Shown: piece after piece, positions 46,774 to 59,734 of the stretch
How the letters are laid out: each line of letters begins with the position of its first letter
How positions within the stretch are numbered: position 1 is the first letter of the stretch
From: Megalopta genalis
Lineage: Eukaryota > Arthropoda > Insecta > Hymenoptera > Halictidae
Assembly: GCF_051020955.1 (NCBI RefSeq)
Contig: NC_135026.1
Span: 5,060,501-5,124,500 of the forward strand
DNA: 64,000 bases
Reading direction: 5' to 3'
Notes under the pieces: generated by a model
What the model saw: only the letters and a program-made list of their open reading frames with translations
The model's database searches: none
What the model was told of the DNA's origin: nothing
Program-made: the position numbers and the translations under genes

Positions 46774-48222
46774 TTGTTCACCCGGCGCTTTAATTTCTCG
46801 CAATCAGCGGAGCGGTTTCGCGGGAAGAAATCCTCCCGATGTATCCTCGTTATCTCCCTCGAGCCGCTAATTTTCCAAGAACCCGTGCTCTTCCTCGTTT
46901 CCATCGAGGACTTGCTCCGAGGCCTTATCGGCGATCGAGAAGGAATGCCCCGCGCCGGTACGTTGAACCGCGAAACGACGATAAACGGCACGACGGAATT
47001 GCCGGTTGCATCGTCCCGGATTATCGGCCGAGTGCACGCGTCCCGCGGGATGCATGCCGGGAAGCTCTACGCGTGTAAGTATGCGCGCCGCGCGGCTTCC
47101 GTAAGTGTGCCGTGCCGTGCCGTGCTGAGCGCCGTTTCCGGTAGGACGCTCCGGTGCGTCCAAGCTCCGGCGTAACCTGCGCCCGCGTGTAGGTGCGCGC
47201 CGTGCCGCGGATGCAACGGACTTGTTCCGCGAAACCTGGTTCCTCCGTCGACCAAGATTTCCTGCTACGAAACGCGAAGAGTAATTGCACACGGGATGCA
47301 GGTGCGTCGTTTTCCTTTATAGCCGATTAATTGCGACGATATTTTGTTGGCATGCGATTATATTTATTTTACAGCTGGAAATATTTGAAACATTATTTAA
47401 AATAGAATGAATGAAATTGAATTTTATTTAATTAGTATCGTAATGTTGTAATGTATTTATAGAGAAATTCTTCAGATAACATTTTGTTGTTCCGAAATTA
47501 TTTACGTGTCATTATATTATCATATTATCGTATTATGAAAATATATAACTATATTTTAATATAATAATAAAATATATTAACTAATATTAAAATAATATTA
47601 ATATAAAATATATTAACTAATATATTAACTAAAATATATAAAATATACTATCATACTATCATATCATCATATTATCATATAGAAAAATATAGAACGTAGA
47701 ATGAAATCATACTATCATACTATTATACCATCATACTATCATATAGAATAATATAGAACGCAGAATGCAAGAAAATGATCGAAAACCGTCCAGAGTCAAT
47801 GTCAATATTTGTCCAAATGCTTACGAGACCGTGAAGTATCATGAAAATCCGTGAAACGGCGTGAACTTACGGAGCATGTAATATTTACGCACGTGGCAAA
47901 AGTAATTCACCGGCGTAACGATCGAGATGCAATGTAGTGGAAAGCAGAACAGTTTTTTTTCCACTGTATATAAATAAAGATCAGCGAAAACGTGCCAGCC
48001 GATTCGATCTTAATTAACTGTTGGAATTATGTTATATACATATACCTGTGCCACACCGGTCGTTCCAACTGGGTTTCAAATACATATATATATATATATA
48101 AACGTATTTTTCTCTTTCAGACTTACGAGCCACTGAAATTGGAGAAAATGCTGCTGCGCGACATACTTCTCCAACAACTTTTTTTTTCTCGTTTAAACGT
48201 GTACGCGCGGCGCGATAGAAAT
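46774..48222 (+). other. Possible two-exon transcript (unverified)
   Basis: A frame open from 46774 in a CpG-rich island reaches a strong donor (CTACGCGT|GTAAGTATG, GT at 47075). A strong acceptor with a pyrimidine tract (TTTTTCTCTTTCAG, ending 48120) lies 1.05 kb on. Joining them keeps the frame open for about 31 more codons to a stop at about 48213, giving roughly 132 residues. I recognise no domain. The frame in a GC-rich island may be chance, so this is at best a candidate non-coding or orphan gene. Confidence 0.15.
47500..47765. repeat. AT-rich short repeats
   Basis: AATATATTAACTAAT and CATACTATCATACTAT units. Confidence 0.75.
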
Positions 48223-48240
48223 TGTGAAACTTTCGTGAAA

Positions 48241-48739
48241 ATTCAATAACGACGTCGTTGCTGCGGACATTTTTGACGTGTTACAATGGCTATTGTAATG
48301 ATTTATTGATGTTCAAATTGCTGTAAATCATTGTAGCATGTACTAGTATAGATTATTATACTAGGTAAATGTAATGTAATAATATAATGATAATAATAGT
48401 TATTGTATACAAATATATAAATGTGTTTATGGGCAAACATTTTTTATAATAATATATTCAATATAAAATAATATATCCACATATATGTGTCCATGTATTA
48501 TTATTATTATATTATTGTATTATATTAAACAATATTTACAAAACTCTGCGTCCATTCAAAGAATACGCTAATAATGCAACAGATTAATTGTAGAAAAAAA
48601 TAAAAAGTAGAGAAGATTAGCATAATAAAATGTGTTGTCTTCTAAAATTCCCTATGAATATAGAAAGCCAAATAAACATTACAGAACGTACAATTTATAA
48701 AGCAGCTTTAATTTAGCGGATGTGTAACGCAATATAGGT
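48241..48739. other. AT-rich unique DNA
   Basis: No frame and no defined repeat. Confidence 0.4.
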
Positions 48740-49740
48740 GTGTAATACTTAATTGTTTGATATACATGTACAACATGTATACAAATGTTGTTCAACATTT
48801 AACTGTCTAAAATAAAGTGTACAATATTAAATTGCTTAATATACATGTACAATAATCAATCGTCTAATACGGATGTATAATAAATAAATCGTCTAATATA
48901 AATCTATAGCAATAAATAATCTAGTATTAAATTGTCTAATACATATATATACATATAGTAACAAATCGTCTAATATTAATGTGCAGTAATAAAACGTCTG
49001 ATAACAAATTGTCTAATTTACATGTGCTTTAATAAAATGTTTATCATAGACGTGTAATAATAAATTGTCTAATAGAGAGGTGTAATAATAAATGCCTAAT
49101 AGAAAGGTGTAATAATAAATTGTCTGATAGACGCGTGTAATAATAAATTGTCTAATAGACGTATGTAATAATAAATTATCTAATAGAGAGATATAATAAT
49201 AAATTGTCTCATAGACACGTGCAATAATAAATAGTCTAATAGAGAGGTGTAATAACAAATTGTCCAATAGAGAGGTGTAATAATGAATTGTCTATTAAAC
49301 ACGTGTAATAATAAATTGTCTAATAAACACGTGTGATGATAAATAGTCTAATAGGGAGGTGTAATAATAAATTGTCTAATAGAGAGGTGTAATGATAAAT
49401 AGTCTAATAGAGAGGTATAATAATGAATTATCTAATAGAGAGATGTAATGATAAATTGTCTTCAAAGTTGTAATAACAAATTGTCTAATAGAGAGTTGTA
49501 ATAATAAATGGTCTAATAGAGGGATGTAATAACAAATTGTCCAATAGAGAGGTGTAATAACAAATTGTCAAGTAAACACGTGTAATAATAAATAGACTAA
49601 TAGAGAGGTGTAATAATAAATTGTCCAATAGAGAGGTGTAATAACAAATTGTCAAGTAAACACGTGTAATAATAAATAGTCTAATAGAGAGGTGTAATAA
49701 TAAATTGTCTAATACAGATGTCCAATAAGATGTTATTCGC
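48740..49740. repeat. 28-bp minisatellite, 1 kb
   Basis: Unit AATAATAAATTGTCTAATAG plus AGAGGTGT or ACACGTGT (28 bp), about 35 copies. Some units carry CACGTG (49305, 49328 and others) because of the ACACGTGT variant. Confidence 0.95.
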
Positions 49741-49788
49741 GAGAAGGAAAAAGTTTCAGGTCGCATCCAGAGAGCGGCCAGGTGAGAG

Positions 49789-49832
<44 letters not shown>

Positions 49833-50018
49833 CTCTAGCTATCCTCGGCGCTCGATCACGGCCATGATGGAACCACGAAAGAGGCTCACCTGGCACGTCG
49901 AGGCACAAAAGGATCAAAGAGGTTCGCCCCCCTTTCGCTCGGTGTTACGGGGCACAGACTGTAGCCTCTCTCCTTCGAGCTGAGTAGCCGTTTCTCTCCA
50001 TCTCTCTCTCTCGCTCTT

Positions 50019-50056
<38 letters not shown>

Positions 50057-50163
50057 CATCTCTCTCGCTTCATTCCTTCCACTCCCATAGCAGAGGCCGC
50101 ATACCTCCTTAGGATGCAGTGTAGACCTGTCCATTGGCTGGCAGACATCGGTTCTTTTCCGAA

Positions 50164-50194
<31 letters not shown>

Positions 50195-50575
50195 AGGTGG
50201 ACGAGGACTCATGAAACCGAGAGGATAGGGACTGAGGGAGCCGGCGGGATCGGATAGTTGTTGCGAGAGTAGCGAGCCCGGCTGTGCGTCATGAGGTTCA
50301 GTGAATACGTGAACGTTCCTTGAACTGAGAAGAAGCTTGAAGTGTTGCTCTCTCGGCGACGCGAGCACCGTCCGCGGAGTGAGAGACCGAGGAGAAAGAA
50401 AAGAGCGAAAAAACACACGTGCCGCGATGAGCTGATACGCGACGCGGTGCTGCGAGGACGTAGGATCTTGAACCGACTTTATGAGGTAAGGACCTTGGCG
50501 GATCACGTTTTTCGTGCCGTGAAAAACATCGCTGTAACGGACTGACACTGTGCGTCACGCCGCCGGTACCGAGCG
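49741..50575. promoter_or_regulatory. GAGAG-rich island with outward splice donors
   Basis: (GA)n at 49788-49829, (CT)n-rich at 50000-50070 and CGACGG repeats at 50165-50195. Outward-pointing donors flank it: minus strand GTGCCAG|GTGAGCC at about 49890, plus strand TTATGAG|GTAAGGAC at 50485/50486. An initiator-like TTCAGT is at 50297-50302. This fits a bidirectional promoter with two non-coding first exons. The 220-codon minus frame across it is low complexity and unrecognised. Confidence 0.3.
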
Positions 50576-50864
50576 GTGGCCACGACCACGACGGACACCC
50601 GAATTCCTTCGAAATTAGCGGCGCTCGTTCGGAGAAAATCTCGGACGAAGTATCCGAGCGATCCGGGCTTGTGTCAGTTTCGTGCGACTGGTTCCTCGTA
50701 CTGCAAAGTGTCGTGTCGATGGTCGATGCTGTTTTGGATTACTTTTAACAGCTCGGCCGCCGCGGTAACTGCCTTGATCATTTTTTAACGTTGATGTTGT
50801 TCGTTGAAACAATTCAATGATGACAGGTGAAGGATGAATGATTCGATGAATTTTTTAGCGTGGT
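50576..50864. other. Unique continuation of the island
   Basis: Downstream of the 50485 donor. Short frames of 65-70 codons, unrecognised. Confidence 0.35.
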
Positions 50865-51335
50865 TGGGAGACGATGTGGTAATGATAAAATGACAATGAT
50901 GAAATGATAATGTTTACATGATAATGATGAAATAATAATGCTTAAATGACAATGACAAAATAATAATGATTACGTGATAATGATTTAATGATAATGATGA
51001 AACGGTAATGATCAAATGACAATGACAAAATAATAATGATTAAATGATAATGATAAAATGACAATGATAAAATGATAATGATGAAAAGATAATGGTGACA
51101 TGATAATGACAAAATAATAATGATAAAATGACGATGATAAAATGATAATGACGAAATGACAATAACAAAATAATAATGATTACATGATAATGATGAAATA
51201 ATAATACTTGAATGACAATGATAAAATAATAATGATTACGTGATAATGATTTAATGATAATGACGCAATGATAATGATTAAATGACAATGACAAAATAAT
51301 AATGATGAAATGATAATGATACATTAAAGAATATT
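50865..51335. repeat. AATGATAATGATGAA minisatellite
   Basis: Mixed AATGATAATGAT and AAATGACAATGACAAAATAAT units. A block at about 50935-51040 recurs at about 51195-51300. Confidence 0.93.
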
Positions 51336-52274
51336 CTGATAAATGATATTAATGATTTTAATGTTATTAATGATTATCACGAAAGACTCCGTTAAAGTCA
51401 ATAATAAAATATAATGATAACAGCGAATGATATAAAACCAATGATAAAAACACATTGATAAAATAACAACGATGAAAGACGCAGCAAAAATCTTTAATAA
51501 AAGACAGTGATAAAAATCCAACGATAAAAAGACAATTAAAAATTTACAACAGTAATAAAACAACATGGCCACCTCTGAAAATCCATCTTCAAGTCTGCGT
51601 AATTAATCGAATAAAATTAATCGAATAATATACCATATAGGAGTTAAAGCGGCAGCCGAAGTGTTAAGAGCCCCGTTCTTCCCATGCGGGCATACAGATC
51701 TCCGAGCGAACCGCGAACGAAATGGTACAATGACAATGCCTCGAAGCACGCGGATCTTGCCGAACTAATACAATCCCTCCGTTTTCGCCGCCCTCCGCAC
51801 CGCCCCGCGTTCCGCCGGGAACCAGTCTGACCGGCGCGCGAGTGGGCTAGGCGCCGAAGTCTCCCGGGCTTCGTAGAACCGGTGTCAAGTTCGTGAAACA
51901 GGAAAATCGCTCGCACACGGAGCAACAGCTTTCGTAGATTCCTTCGTCGAATCGTTTTTTCTTTTTTTTCCCTTATTATTATCGGCGCGCAGCCTTGACC
52001 CCGCATGGGAAATCCGATTGGTGTTTTCTAGGCGTTCGAGGACACAGTGCCATTTTGTTTCTGTGGCGCATTTGTCACTGTCGGTCGAACGGGTCGGAGA
52101 TATATTGCTGTGACGTTGTTTGGGAATTCATTTTGTCGGAATTTATTTTGTTCTTTAGGAAAGTAGTGATGTAGCGGTTGAGAAGTGGTGTATTTGGTTT
52201 TGTAGGTTTTAGAAGGATGTTTTAGGGTTGATTATGGAGTCATGTTGCTAGGTTGTGCTAGAAGGTTATTATAG
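51336..52274. other. AT-rich tail then GC-rich island
   Basis: 51650-52030 is GC-rich with a 120-codon minus frame of no known family. The rest is AT-rich. Confidence 0.35.
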
Positions 52275-52500
52275 ATGTAGTAAATTTTTTACAATTGTGT
52301 CTCCAGCTTGTTAACAAAAATGGACAATTTGGAAGGAGGGGATGCGATTGTTCGAGCCTTGCGACTCGTTTTTTTTGTTGTTTTTGACAATCGGCGACTA
52401 TAAAGACGAGCCACGAGGCTCGAATAATTGTTTTTCCTCTTCACAAGTTGTCCATTTTTTATTTAGAAGCTAAAGGACAATTGGGCAGATTTTACTGTAT
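52275..52500. mobile_element. Small foldback element (MITE-like)
   Basis: The ends TGTAGTAAATTTTTTACAAT and (complement) ATTTTACTGTA pair, then AAAAATGGACAATTTG (52315-52330) pairs with CACAAGTTGTCCATTTTT (52442-52459), and ATTGTTCGAGCCT pairs with AGGCTCGAATAAT. Outer bases are flanked by TA, as in Tc1/mariner-type MITEs. About 226 bp, non-coding, inserted at the left edge of the 18-bp array. Confidence 0.8.
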
Positions 52501-53063
52501 ATGTTATAGAAGGATGTGTAGATGTATGATATAGATTGATGTCATAGAAGGATGTATTAGGAGGATGTTATGGATTGATGTTATAGTTGGATGTTAGAGG
52601 TTCATGTTGTAGATTGATCCCGTACACAGATGTTATAGGTTGATGATGTAGATTGATGTTGTAGGAGGATGTATTAGAAGGATGTTGCAGATTCATGTTA
52701 TAGATGGATGCTATAAATTCATGTTGTAGATTGATCTTGTAGACGGATGTTATGGGTTGTAGGAGAAAATAGATTGATGTTGTAGGAGGGTGTATTAGAA
52801 GGATGTTGTACATTCATGTTATAGATGGATGTTATGCATTGATATTATAGATTGATGTTGTAAAAGGATGTTACGGGTTGATGTTATAGATTCATGTTAC
52901 AGATGGATGTTACGAGTTGATGTTATAGATTGATGTTGTAAAAAGATGTCATGGGTTGATGTCGTAGATTGATATTATAGAATGATGTTATGGGGTGATG
53001 CTGTAGAATGTATTAGAAGGATGTATTAGGAGAATGTTATAATATTGATGTTATAGTTCCACA

Positions 53064-53137
<74 letters not shown>

Positions 53138-54330
53138 CTCTAAGAGGATTTATTAGAAAGATCTTGTAGATTGATGTTATAGATTCATGTTACAGATAGA
53201 TGTTATGGATTGATAGATGTTGTTATGGATAGATGTTGTAGATTGATGTTGTACAAGGATGTATTACATGGATGTGTTATAGATTCATATTATAGATGAT
53301 ATTATAGGTTGATGTTGTAGATTCATATTGTACAAGGATGTATTAGGTGGATATTATAGTTTCATGTTGTAGAATGATGTTATGAGATGATGTTATGAGA
53401 TGATGTTGTAGGATGTATTACAAGGATGTATTAAGAGGATGTTGTATATTGATGTTTTAGTTCCATGTTCTACAAGAATTTATTAGAAGGATCTTGTAGA
53501 TTAATGTTATAGATTCATATTATAGATGGATGTTATCGGTTGATGTTGTATATTTATGATGTATAAAAGGATGTATTAGAAGGATATTATAGATTCATGT
53601 TATAGATGGATGTTATGGATCGATATTATAGGATGTATTAGAAGAATATTATAGATTGACGTTATAGATGGATGTTATGGGTTTATGTTGCAGATTGATG
53701 TCATAGTTTCATGTTCAGGAAAGATGTTATCAGTTGATGTTGTAGATTGATGATGTAGAAGGATGTTATGGATTGACGTTGTATACTGATATCGTAGAAG
53801 GATGTCAATAGTTGATGTTGCAGGATTGATGTTATAGATTTATATTACAAATGGATGTTATGGGATGATGTTGCAGATTCATATTATAGATGGATGTTAT
53901 GGGTTAATGTTGTAAATTGATCTTATAGAAGAATATATTATAGAAGGATGTTATAGATTGATGTTACAGTTTCATGTTAAAGAAGGATGTTATGAATTGA
54001 TGTTGTAGAGGGATGTTTTGAGCTGATATTGTAGATTGATGATGTAGAAGGATGTTATGAGTTGACTTTGTAGATTGATGTCTTAAAAAGATGTCATAAA
54101 TTGATATTGTAAAAAAATGTTATGAGTTGATTTTGTAGAAGGATCTTATGGCTTGTAGAAGGATATTAAGGATTGATGTTGTACACAGATTTCGCGTAGA
54201 AGAATATCATGAACCGATATTCTAGAATTGACGTTCTAGATTGATGTTGTAGAAGAATGTTACGACTTCATATTGCAAAAAGATCTGCTAGAGTGATGTT
54301 ACACACTGATGTTATATTTTCATGTTGTAG
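52501..54330. repeat. 18-bp-class minisatellite, 1.8 kb
   Basis: Units such as GATGTTATAGATTGATGTT, GTAGAAGGATGTATTAG and TTCATGTTATAGATG. It is the largest array in the window, highly variable, and contains the (CA)n tract at 53061-53135. Confidence 0.95.
53061..53135. repeat. (CA)n microsatellite inside the minisatellite
   Basis: About 36 CA units interrupting the array; one CAAACA imperfection at the start. Confidence 0.97.
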
Positions 54331-54749
54331 AAGAATGTTATAGCTTGACGTTGTCGATCAATGTTTCAGATTGATCTATTACAGTGATCGTATAAAGCGA
54401 CCGCCTCGTGTTCTACGTATAGAAATATGCGAATGGAAAGTCACGCATTACGTATTCGACGAGTTGCAAAACTGAAAAAGCATAGTCTCTCCAGATAATC
54501 GTGTTAAATCTCTCTCTCTCTCTCTCTCTAATTACGGATACACATATTTCTAGACCTGTCTTCCAATGTTTTTTCATTACTTTCCCCACAAAAGTTTTCC
54601 AAACTGGTTCTTCAATTTTTTTTCTTTCTCAATCTTTCTGGTTCTCCAAAAGTTTTTCAAATACGTTCTTCATGTTGATTCGTTCTCCAAAAGTTACATC
54701 ATTTTGTTTGTCCTACAAATGTTCATCAGATTCGTCTCTACTATATTAT
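54331..54749. other. Unique stretch with (CT)n
   Basis: (CT)n at 54510-54529. A 96-codon plus frame (54501-54791) is Phe/Ser-rich and unrecognised. Confidence 0.4.
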
Positions 54750-55270
54750 TTATTATATTATTATTATAATAGTATATTAGTATCATATTAATATATAATA
54801 TTACAATAATACATTATATTCTATACTATAATATAATATATATAATATATAATATATTATATTGTACTATAATAATATATTAAAATAGTATATTAGTATT
54901 ATATTAATACATTAAATTATATAGTATAATAGTATATTATGTATATTATAAAATATATAATATATTATATTAGACTATGATAATATATTACAATAGCATA
55001 GTAGTATTATATTAGTACATTATATTATATTATACTATAATAATATTTTAAAACAGTATATTAGTATTATATTAATACATTAAATTATACAGTATAATAT
55101 TATATTATATATATTATAAAATATATAATATATTATATTAGACTACGATAATATATTACAATAGCATAGTAGTATTATATTAATACATTATATTATATTA
55201 TATATATTATATCATACTATAACAATATTTTTTAAAATATTATATTAACATTATATTAACTCATTACATT
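54750..55270. repeat. AT-rich tandem repeat, about 168-bp units
   Basis: TTAGACTA(T/C)GATAATATATT at about 54971 and 55139 sets the period. Internal short units of TATTAGTATTATATTA. Confidence 0.85.
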
Positions 55271-56089
55271 ATACTTTATAATTATTTATTTACATCCAAA
55301 AAGTCCTTCAAACACGTCAATCATTTTCGTTCCACCCGGCAAGTTCTCGAAGTTCGCAGCTCGTCCACCGAAACGTCTCCGTTACCCCTGAATAACCGTA
55401 CACGGCGGTAAAACGCGAGCACGTTCCATTTCTCGTTCGTCGAAACGAACGCGTCGGCAGGAAGTGTCGTCGTCCGGAGCGCGGCGAGTCGATGGAAACC
55501 GGCATCGGAGGTGCAGGATTTAATCGGTAAAAGCGGCGCGCATCCTGTCCGCGGTGGAAGCGCGGCCGGAGCCGGTCGCAAAGAACGTGGCTCGATGAAG
55601 AAGTGGACGCGTGGCAGGACGCGTTGCTTTTCTTAGTCATTCATCCTGGTATCACCTGGTCACACAGTGTCAGGATTCCAGTCGCGTAACGTAATGGCGG
55701 GGCCGGCGGTGGGGGCACCGGCCTAACGGTTTTTTTTAGCCTCGCTCGGTCGCGCTCGCTTCTCCGTTTTCTGGCGTCTCCGTTTCACCGCCTTTCCCGG
55801 CGATTAACGAGTCTAGGACGACGAGTCCTCGCGCACGAGCGCCGCGGAACAGTTAGCCGCTGCTCTGGCTCCCGCAGAAAATCAGTTTCGCCGGGTGAAA
55901 ATGCTTACGCCAATGACGGGGACCGTGAATCGCATTTTTTAACGAAAATGTCGTTGGATCTGAATAAATTCAGTCCCGGCATTCCGATAAGCGATTCAAG
56001 ATTCCAGATGTGGTTCGAACTGAGTACAGTGATTTCTCCATAATTCGCGCTCAAATTACGCACAAAAATCATTTTTATGGTTATCGATT
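55271..56089. other. CpG-rich island
   Basis: 55320-56030 is GC-rich with several overlapping frames (107 and 86 codons on the minus strand) and no recognised protein. Confidence 0.35.
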
Positions 56090-56450
56090 GTCAAGCTTAT
56101 TTAATTTTTATTGTATATAATTTTATTTTAATTTTATTCAATTTTAATTTTATTTAATTCTATATAATTCTTTTCAATTTTAATTATACTTAATTCTATA
56201 TAGTTTTATTTTAATTTTATTTAATTTTAATTTTACTTGATTCTATATAATTTTGTTTAATTTTATTTAATTTTATTTAATTTTATTTAATTTTATTTAA
56301 TTTTATTTAAATTTATTTTAATTTTATTTTAATTTTACTTAATTGAATATAATTTGACTTTAATTTTATTTCATTTTACATAATTTGATTTTAATTTTGT
56401 TTCATGTTATACAATTTTATTTTAATTTCATTTCAATTTTATATAATTAC
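56090..56450. repeat. TTTAATTTTA array
   Basis: Repeated TTTTATTTAATTTTA with ATATAATT variants. Confidence 0.9.
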
Positions 56451-57199
56451 TTGATTTGATTTTTCGATATTTGATTTTGCGGCCCTTTTTATAATAAAAT
56501 TCTCTTCCCAAATTTTTTATTAGCACTCTTTTAATTTTTTTTAACACTCTGAGCGCGAATTTGGGAGAAATTACAATATACCGTTGAGCACGTCCATTAT
56601 TCAATTTCGCTGTATCGTTTGTACGGCGTCTGATTGGGAGTAACTGTCTCTTCTATTTAACTCTTTCTCTCCACGTATCATGTCTGCGAATTATATCTGT
56701 GCCAGGCCCGAATTACCTCTGATTGCGTTAAGTGACCCAAAAAAAAACAATCGCCTCCAACTTCACGAGATCATAGCGTTTCCACAATGTCTGATTTGTT
56801 CTCAAGGTCATCGCGTACCGACCTCCACGATTTTCGAAATTCCTCGCGTTCATAATCCGCTCGTATAAATAGAATTCTGCCGTGATTTGGTTGTCGAATG
56901 GAACGGCACCGGACGCGTCGAGGCTGCGATTCATTGATGACCGGGGTGCCCACTTTTCTCCTTAAGCTCAATGGGACTCGGTCAATTTTGTCATTCGAAA
57001 TTGATTGAAGGTAACGACCGCTCTTGCCCCGATACCTTCTGGTGATACTTTGGATGGGTTCGGCGAAGAATGAGGCCAACTCCTTTGGATCCATAATTAG
57101 AAAAAAAATTTCCACTTATTTGAATAATGCAAAGAAATGTATAATACATCGAATTTAAGACTCGATAACTTTGCACACGCTTATCTAAACATCTCCTCG
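56451..57199. other. Unique stretch, no gene recognised
   Basis: GC-moderate from 56560. A 114-codon minus frame (56771-57115) shows no domain. Confidence 0.35.
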
Positions 57200-57515
57200 G
57201 CAATTCGCTAGACAAGGGAGTTTCCTTGAGCGATTTCAAGCAACTTTGTCCTTTGCAAAACTGTTCTACGAGGCTTCGTTTACGAGATATCCGCGAAGAA
57301 CGCGGAGCCAATCGGAGCGCGCGTTCAGCTGGCGAAGAGGCGGAGCGCAGCGCAGCGCTAGTCGCGAGGGCGTGGCGTCAGTCGCACTCGCTCTCCCATT
57401 GGTCCCTGTTTTTCGCCAATAACTCGTAAACGAAGCCTCGTAGAACATTTTCGTAAAGGAAAAAATTGCTCCAAATCGTCCGAGGAATTGCCTGCTTCAA
57501 GGACCTGCTACATTT
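57200..57515. mobile_element. Family B foldback element, copy 2 (ends decayed)
   Basis: Arms TTCTACGAGGCTTCGTTTAC and GTAAACGAAGCCTCGTAGAA are exact complements. CCAAT motifs (AGCCAATCGGAG, CCCATTGGTCC) flank a GC-rich core. The outer CAGGGTG motifs are not visible, so this is an older copy. Confidence 0.83.
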
Positions 57516-58665
57516 TCCTAAAATGTTCCCACGACTTTAGATATTCTTTTAGACTTCGAACATTTCCATTCTCTCTTGAATTCTATCGTATTATTGCCCA
57601 CAAAATCGAACATGTACACATCTCAGCAACTCGTTAAATAGCAACAAATTCGATAGCGAAAAAATTGTTCGAAATCACGGCACGGTGAATTCGAACCGGT
57701 TAATTAACCAGACGGCGATAATTCGTCGAACGCGATCGCCTGCCGCGGTCGGATTCTCTGCGAAGCACGTATTCCCGTCTCGGTTGAATCAATCACCCCG
57801 ATCCCCGGCGTATCATTTTACACACGGTCGCCGGTAATTGCCGCATCTCCTCGCAGTTTCTCGCGCGGCACACGCGCGTCTCGCCTCGCCGCATTTAGCG
57901 AGCAACGTCGATGCTATAGCCGTCACGGGTCTTGACGCTGCTGCTTTTCCGCGTTGCGCGGCCCACCGTGGCGGGAATCGCGCGCCGAGAGTGCGTGCGC
58001 CTAATTATTGTTGCGGATCGGCGACCGACTGCGCCGCCGATAAATATTCACCGCGATACTCCGACCGTTCCGTTTTATATCCGCAACCGAGACGGCAGCG
58101 CCACCTACGAATAATTCCCATGAATATTGAAAACGTTGTTGCGCGCCGACGCGGACACGGCAAAACCGCTGTCTCGTAAAAGTTTATGAAAGTAAACAAA
58201 CGGGCGTCGCTGTTACATAATGCATTGCGCGAGCACGTTGCGATTTGTGGCTGCTGGAAGGTATTCGCGGAATGCGTTAGATTTTTTTTTCGATGGCTTC
58301 CTGACTCGATCATTTATGCTCCGAACATTTTCAGTCTCCCAATCGCGATCTTTCCACCGCACCGACACCAACGTGTTAAAATCGCCGACGCATCGAACGA
58401 ACTTCTCCGTTCGATTTAAACCTCTCGCTTGCACAACGAACGAGTCGAGGGGCTCTGATTCAGCGCAGAGATCCGCGATCCGCGGCCAATAAAGTACAGT
58501 AGTATCGTAGAGCCTCGATGGCTGCGCCTAAGCTCGGATTTTATTTATAGATTTCGAACCGGTTACATTATGTACCGTGCTAGCGTCGTCCCGGTGTTTC
58601 GAAAGATTTACACACCGTGGAAATTCATTCCTCCCGGTGTGCGTAACGCTGATCGAACGTACACG
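57516..58665. other. GC-rich unique island
   Basis: 57700-58500 is CpG-rich. Frames up to 113 codons on both strands are compositional and unrecognised. Confidence 0.35.
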
Positions 58666-58976
58666 TACAGGGTGTCCGAAAGTTGTGATATTTCAGGGAA
58701 ATTCGGGAAACCAGGGGTTCTTGAGGTCATTTGAAGCAACTTTTTCCTTTGCGAAAATGTTCTATTACGCTTCGTTTACGAGATATTAACGAAAAACGTA
58801 CGGAGCCACGCCCCTGCGCGTCATCGCTCCGCCCTCGATCAGCAATTGGGCCGCGTTTTATGCTAATAACTCTTAAACGGAGCCTCGTAGAACATTTTCG
58901 CTAAGGAAAAAGTTACTTGAAATGATCTCGGGAATCATCCATTTCTGGATTGCGAGACATTTATGGGACACCCTGT
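58666..58976. mobile_element. Family B foldback element, copy 3 (complete ends)
   Basis: Begins TACAGGGTGTCCGAAAG and ends TGGGACACCCTGTG, with arms TTTTTCCTTTGCGAAAATG and CATTTTCGCTAAGGAAAAA. It defines the family: about 310 bp, TIR near 120-130 bp, GC-rich core, non-coding. Confidence 0.88.
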
Positions 58977-59108
58977 GACCTTCGAGGATCTTTAGTGACC
59001 TTGAAAGTCGTGTAGAACATTTTCGCTGAGGAAAAGAATGCTTCAAATGACCTCGGGAACCCCTCATTTCCCGGAAATATTATTAATACAATTTCGGGAC
59101 ACCCTGTA
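58977..59108. mobile_element. Family B solo right end
   Basis: Repeats the right arm of copy 3 in the same direction (GTAGAACATTTTCGCTGAGG, CTTCAAATGACCTCGGGAAC, ending GGGACACCCTGTA). Placed head-to-tail directly after copy 3. Confidence 0.82.
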
Positions 59109-59734
59109 CATACGTCACCGGCGCAGAATTTCCGCCACGGAAGACGGACGGTTAGCGTGCTCGCTGATGTCTCTTGCTCAATAATTACCTTTCTCGCGGA
59201 CAATAGAGGACGGCTGCCTTCGGGAACACGGAAGTCGTGTACGGCGGTGTGCAGAAAAACACGGACCAACTGTCGGGGCAATTGTCCCCGGTAATTGTTC
59301 GCTCCTACGCAGAGCAACGATCAGTTCTCACGCGTTGCTCCGACATTGTTTCGTCAAACGGTTCGAACACGCCGGCGTGCGCTAATTTCTCCAGTTTGTG
59401 CGAAACATTTTTCTTGCACAGTTCGCAGCGGCTTTAGGGTATACTGATTTATTTGGGACGAGCGTGGTGCAAACAAGATCCTTTTTCTTGTTTTAGTTTA
59501 AAATAATATACATTATATTATATATTATATTATATATTACGTATATTATCTTATATATTATATTATATTATGTTATATATTATATATATATTAGATTAAA
59601 ATAAATTAAAAATAATGAGATTTATTAACGGTGAACAGAATTGTGGGAGAAAGAATTAATTGTTTAGGTGGATACTGAAAAAGTAATTCGACATTATATG
59701 TTTAAGGTTATATCAGGGATAAGCGGAGTTTGAA
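59109..59734. other. Unique stretch with short AT repeat
   Basis: GC-moderate to 59440, then TATATTATATTA-type sequence at 59500-59600. No gene recognised. Confidence 0.4.

Noticed and set aside
49886..50548. 220-codon minus frame as a gene
   Set aside because: Includes the (CT)n tract read as Arg-Glu repeats and other low-complexity stretches.
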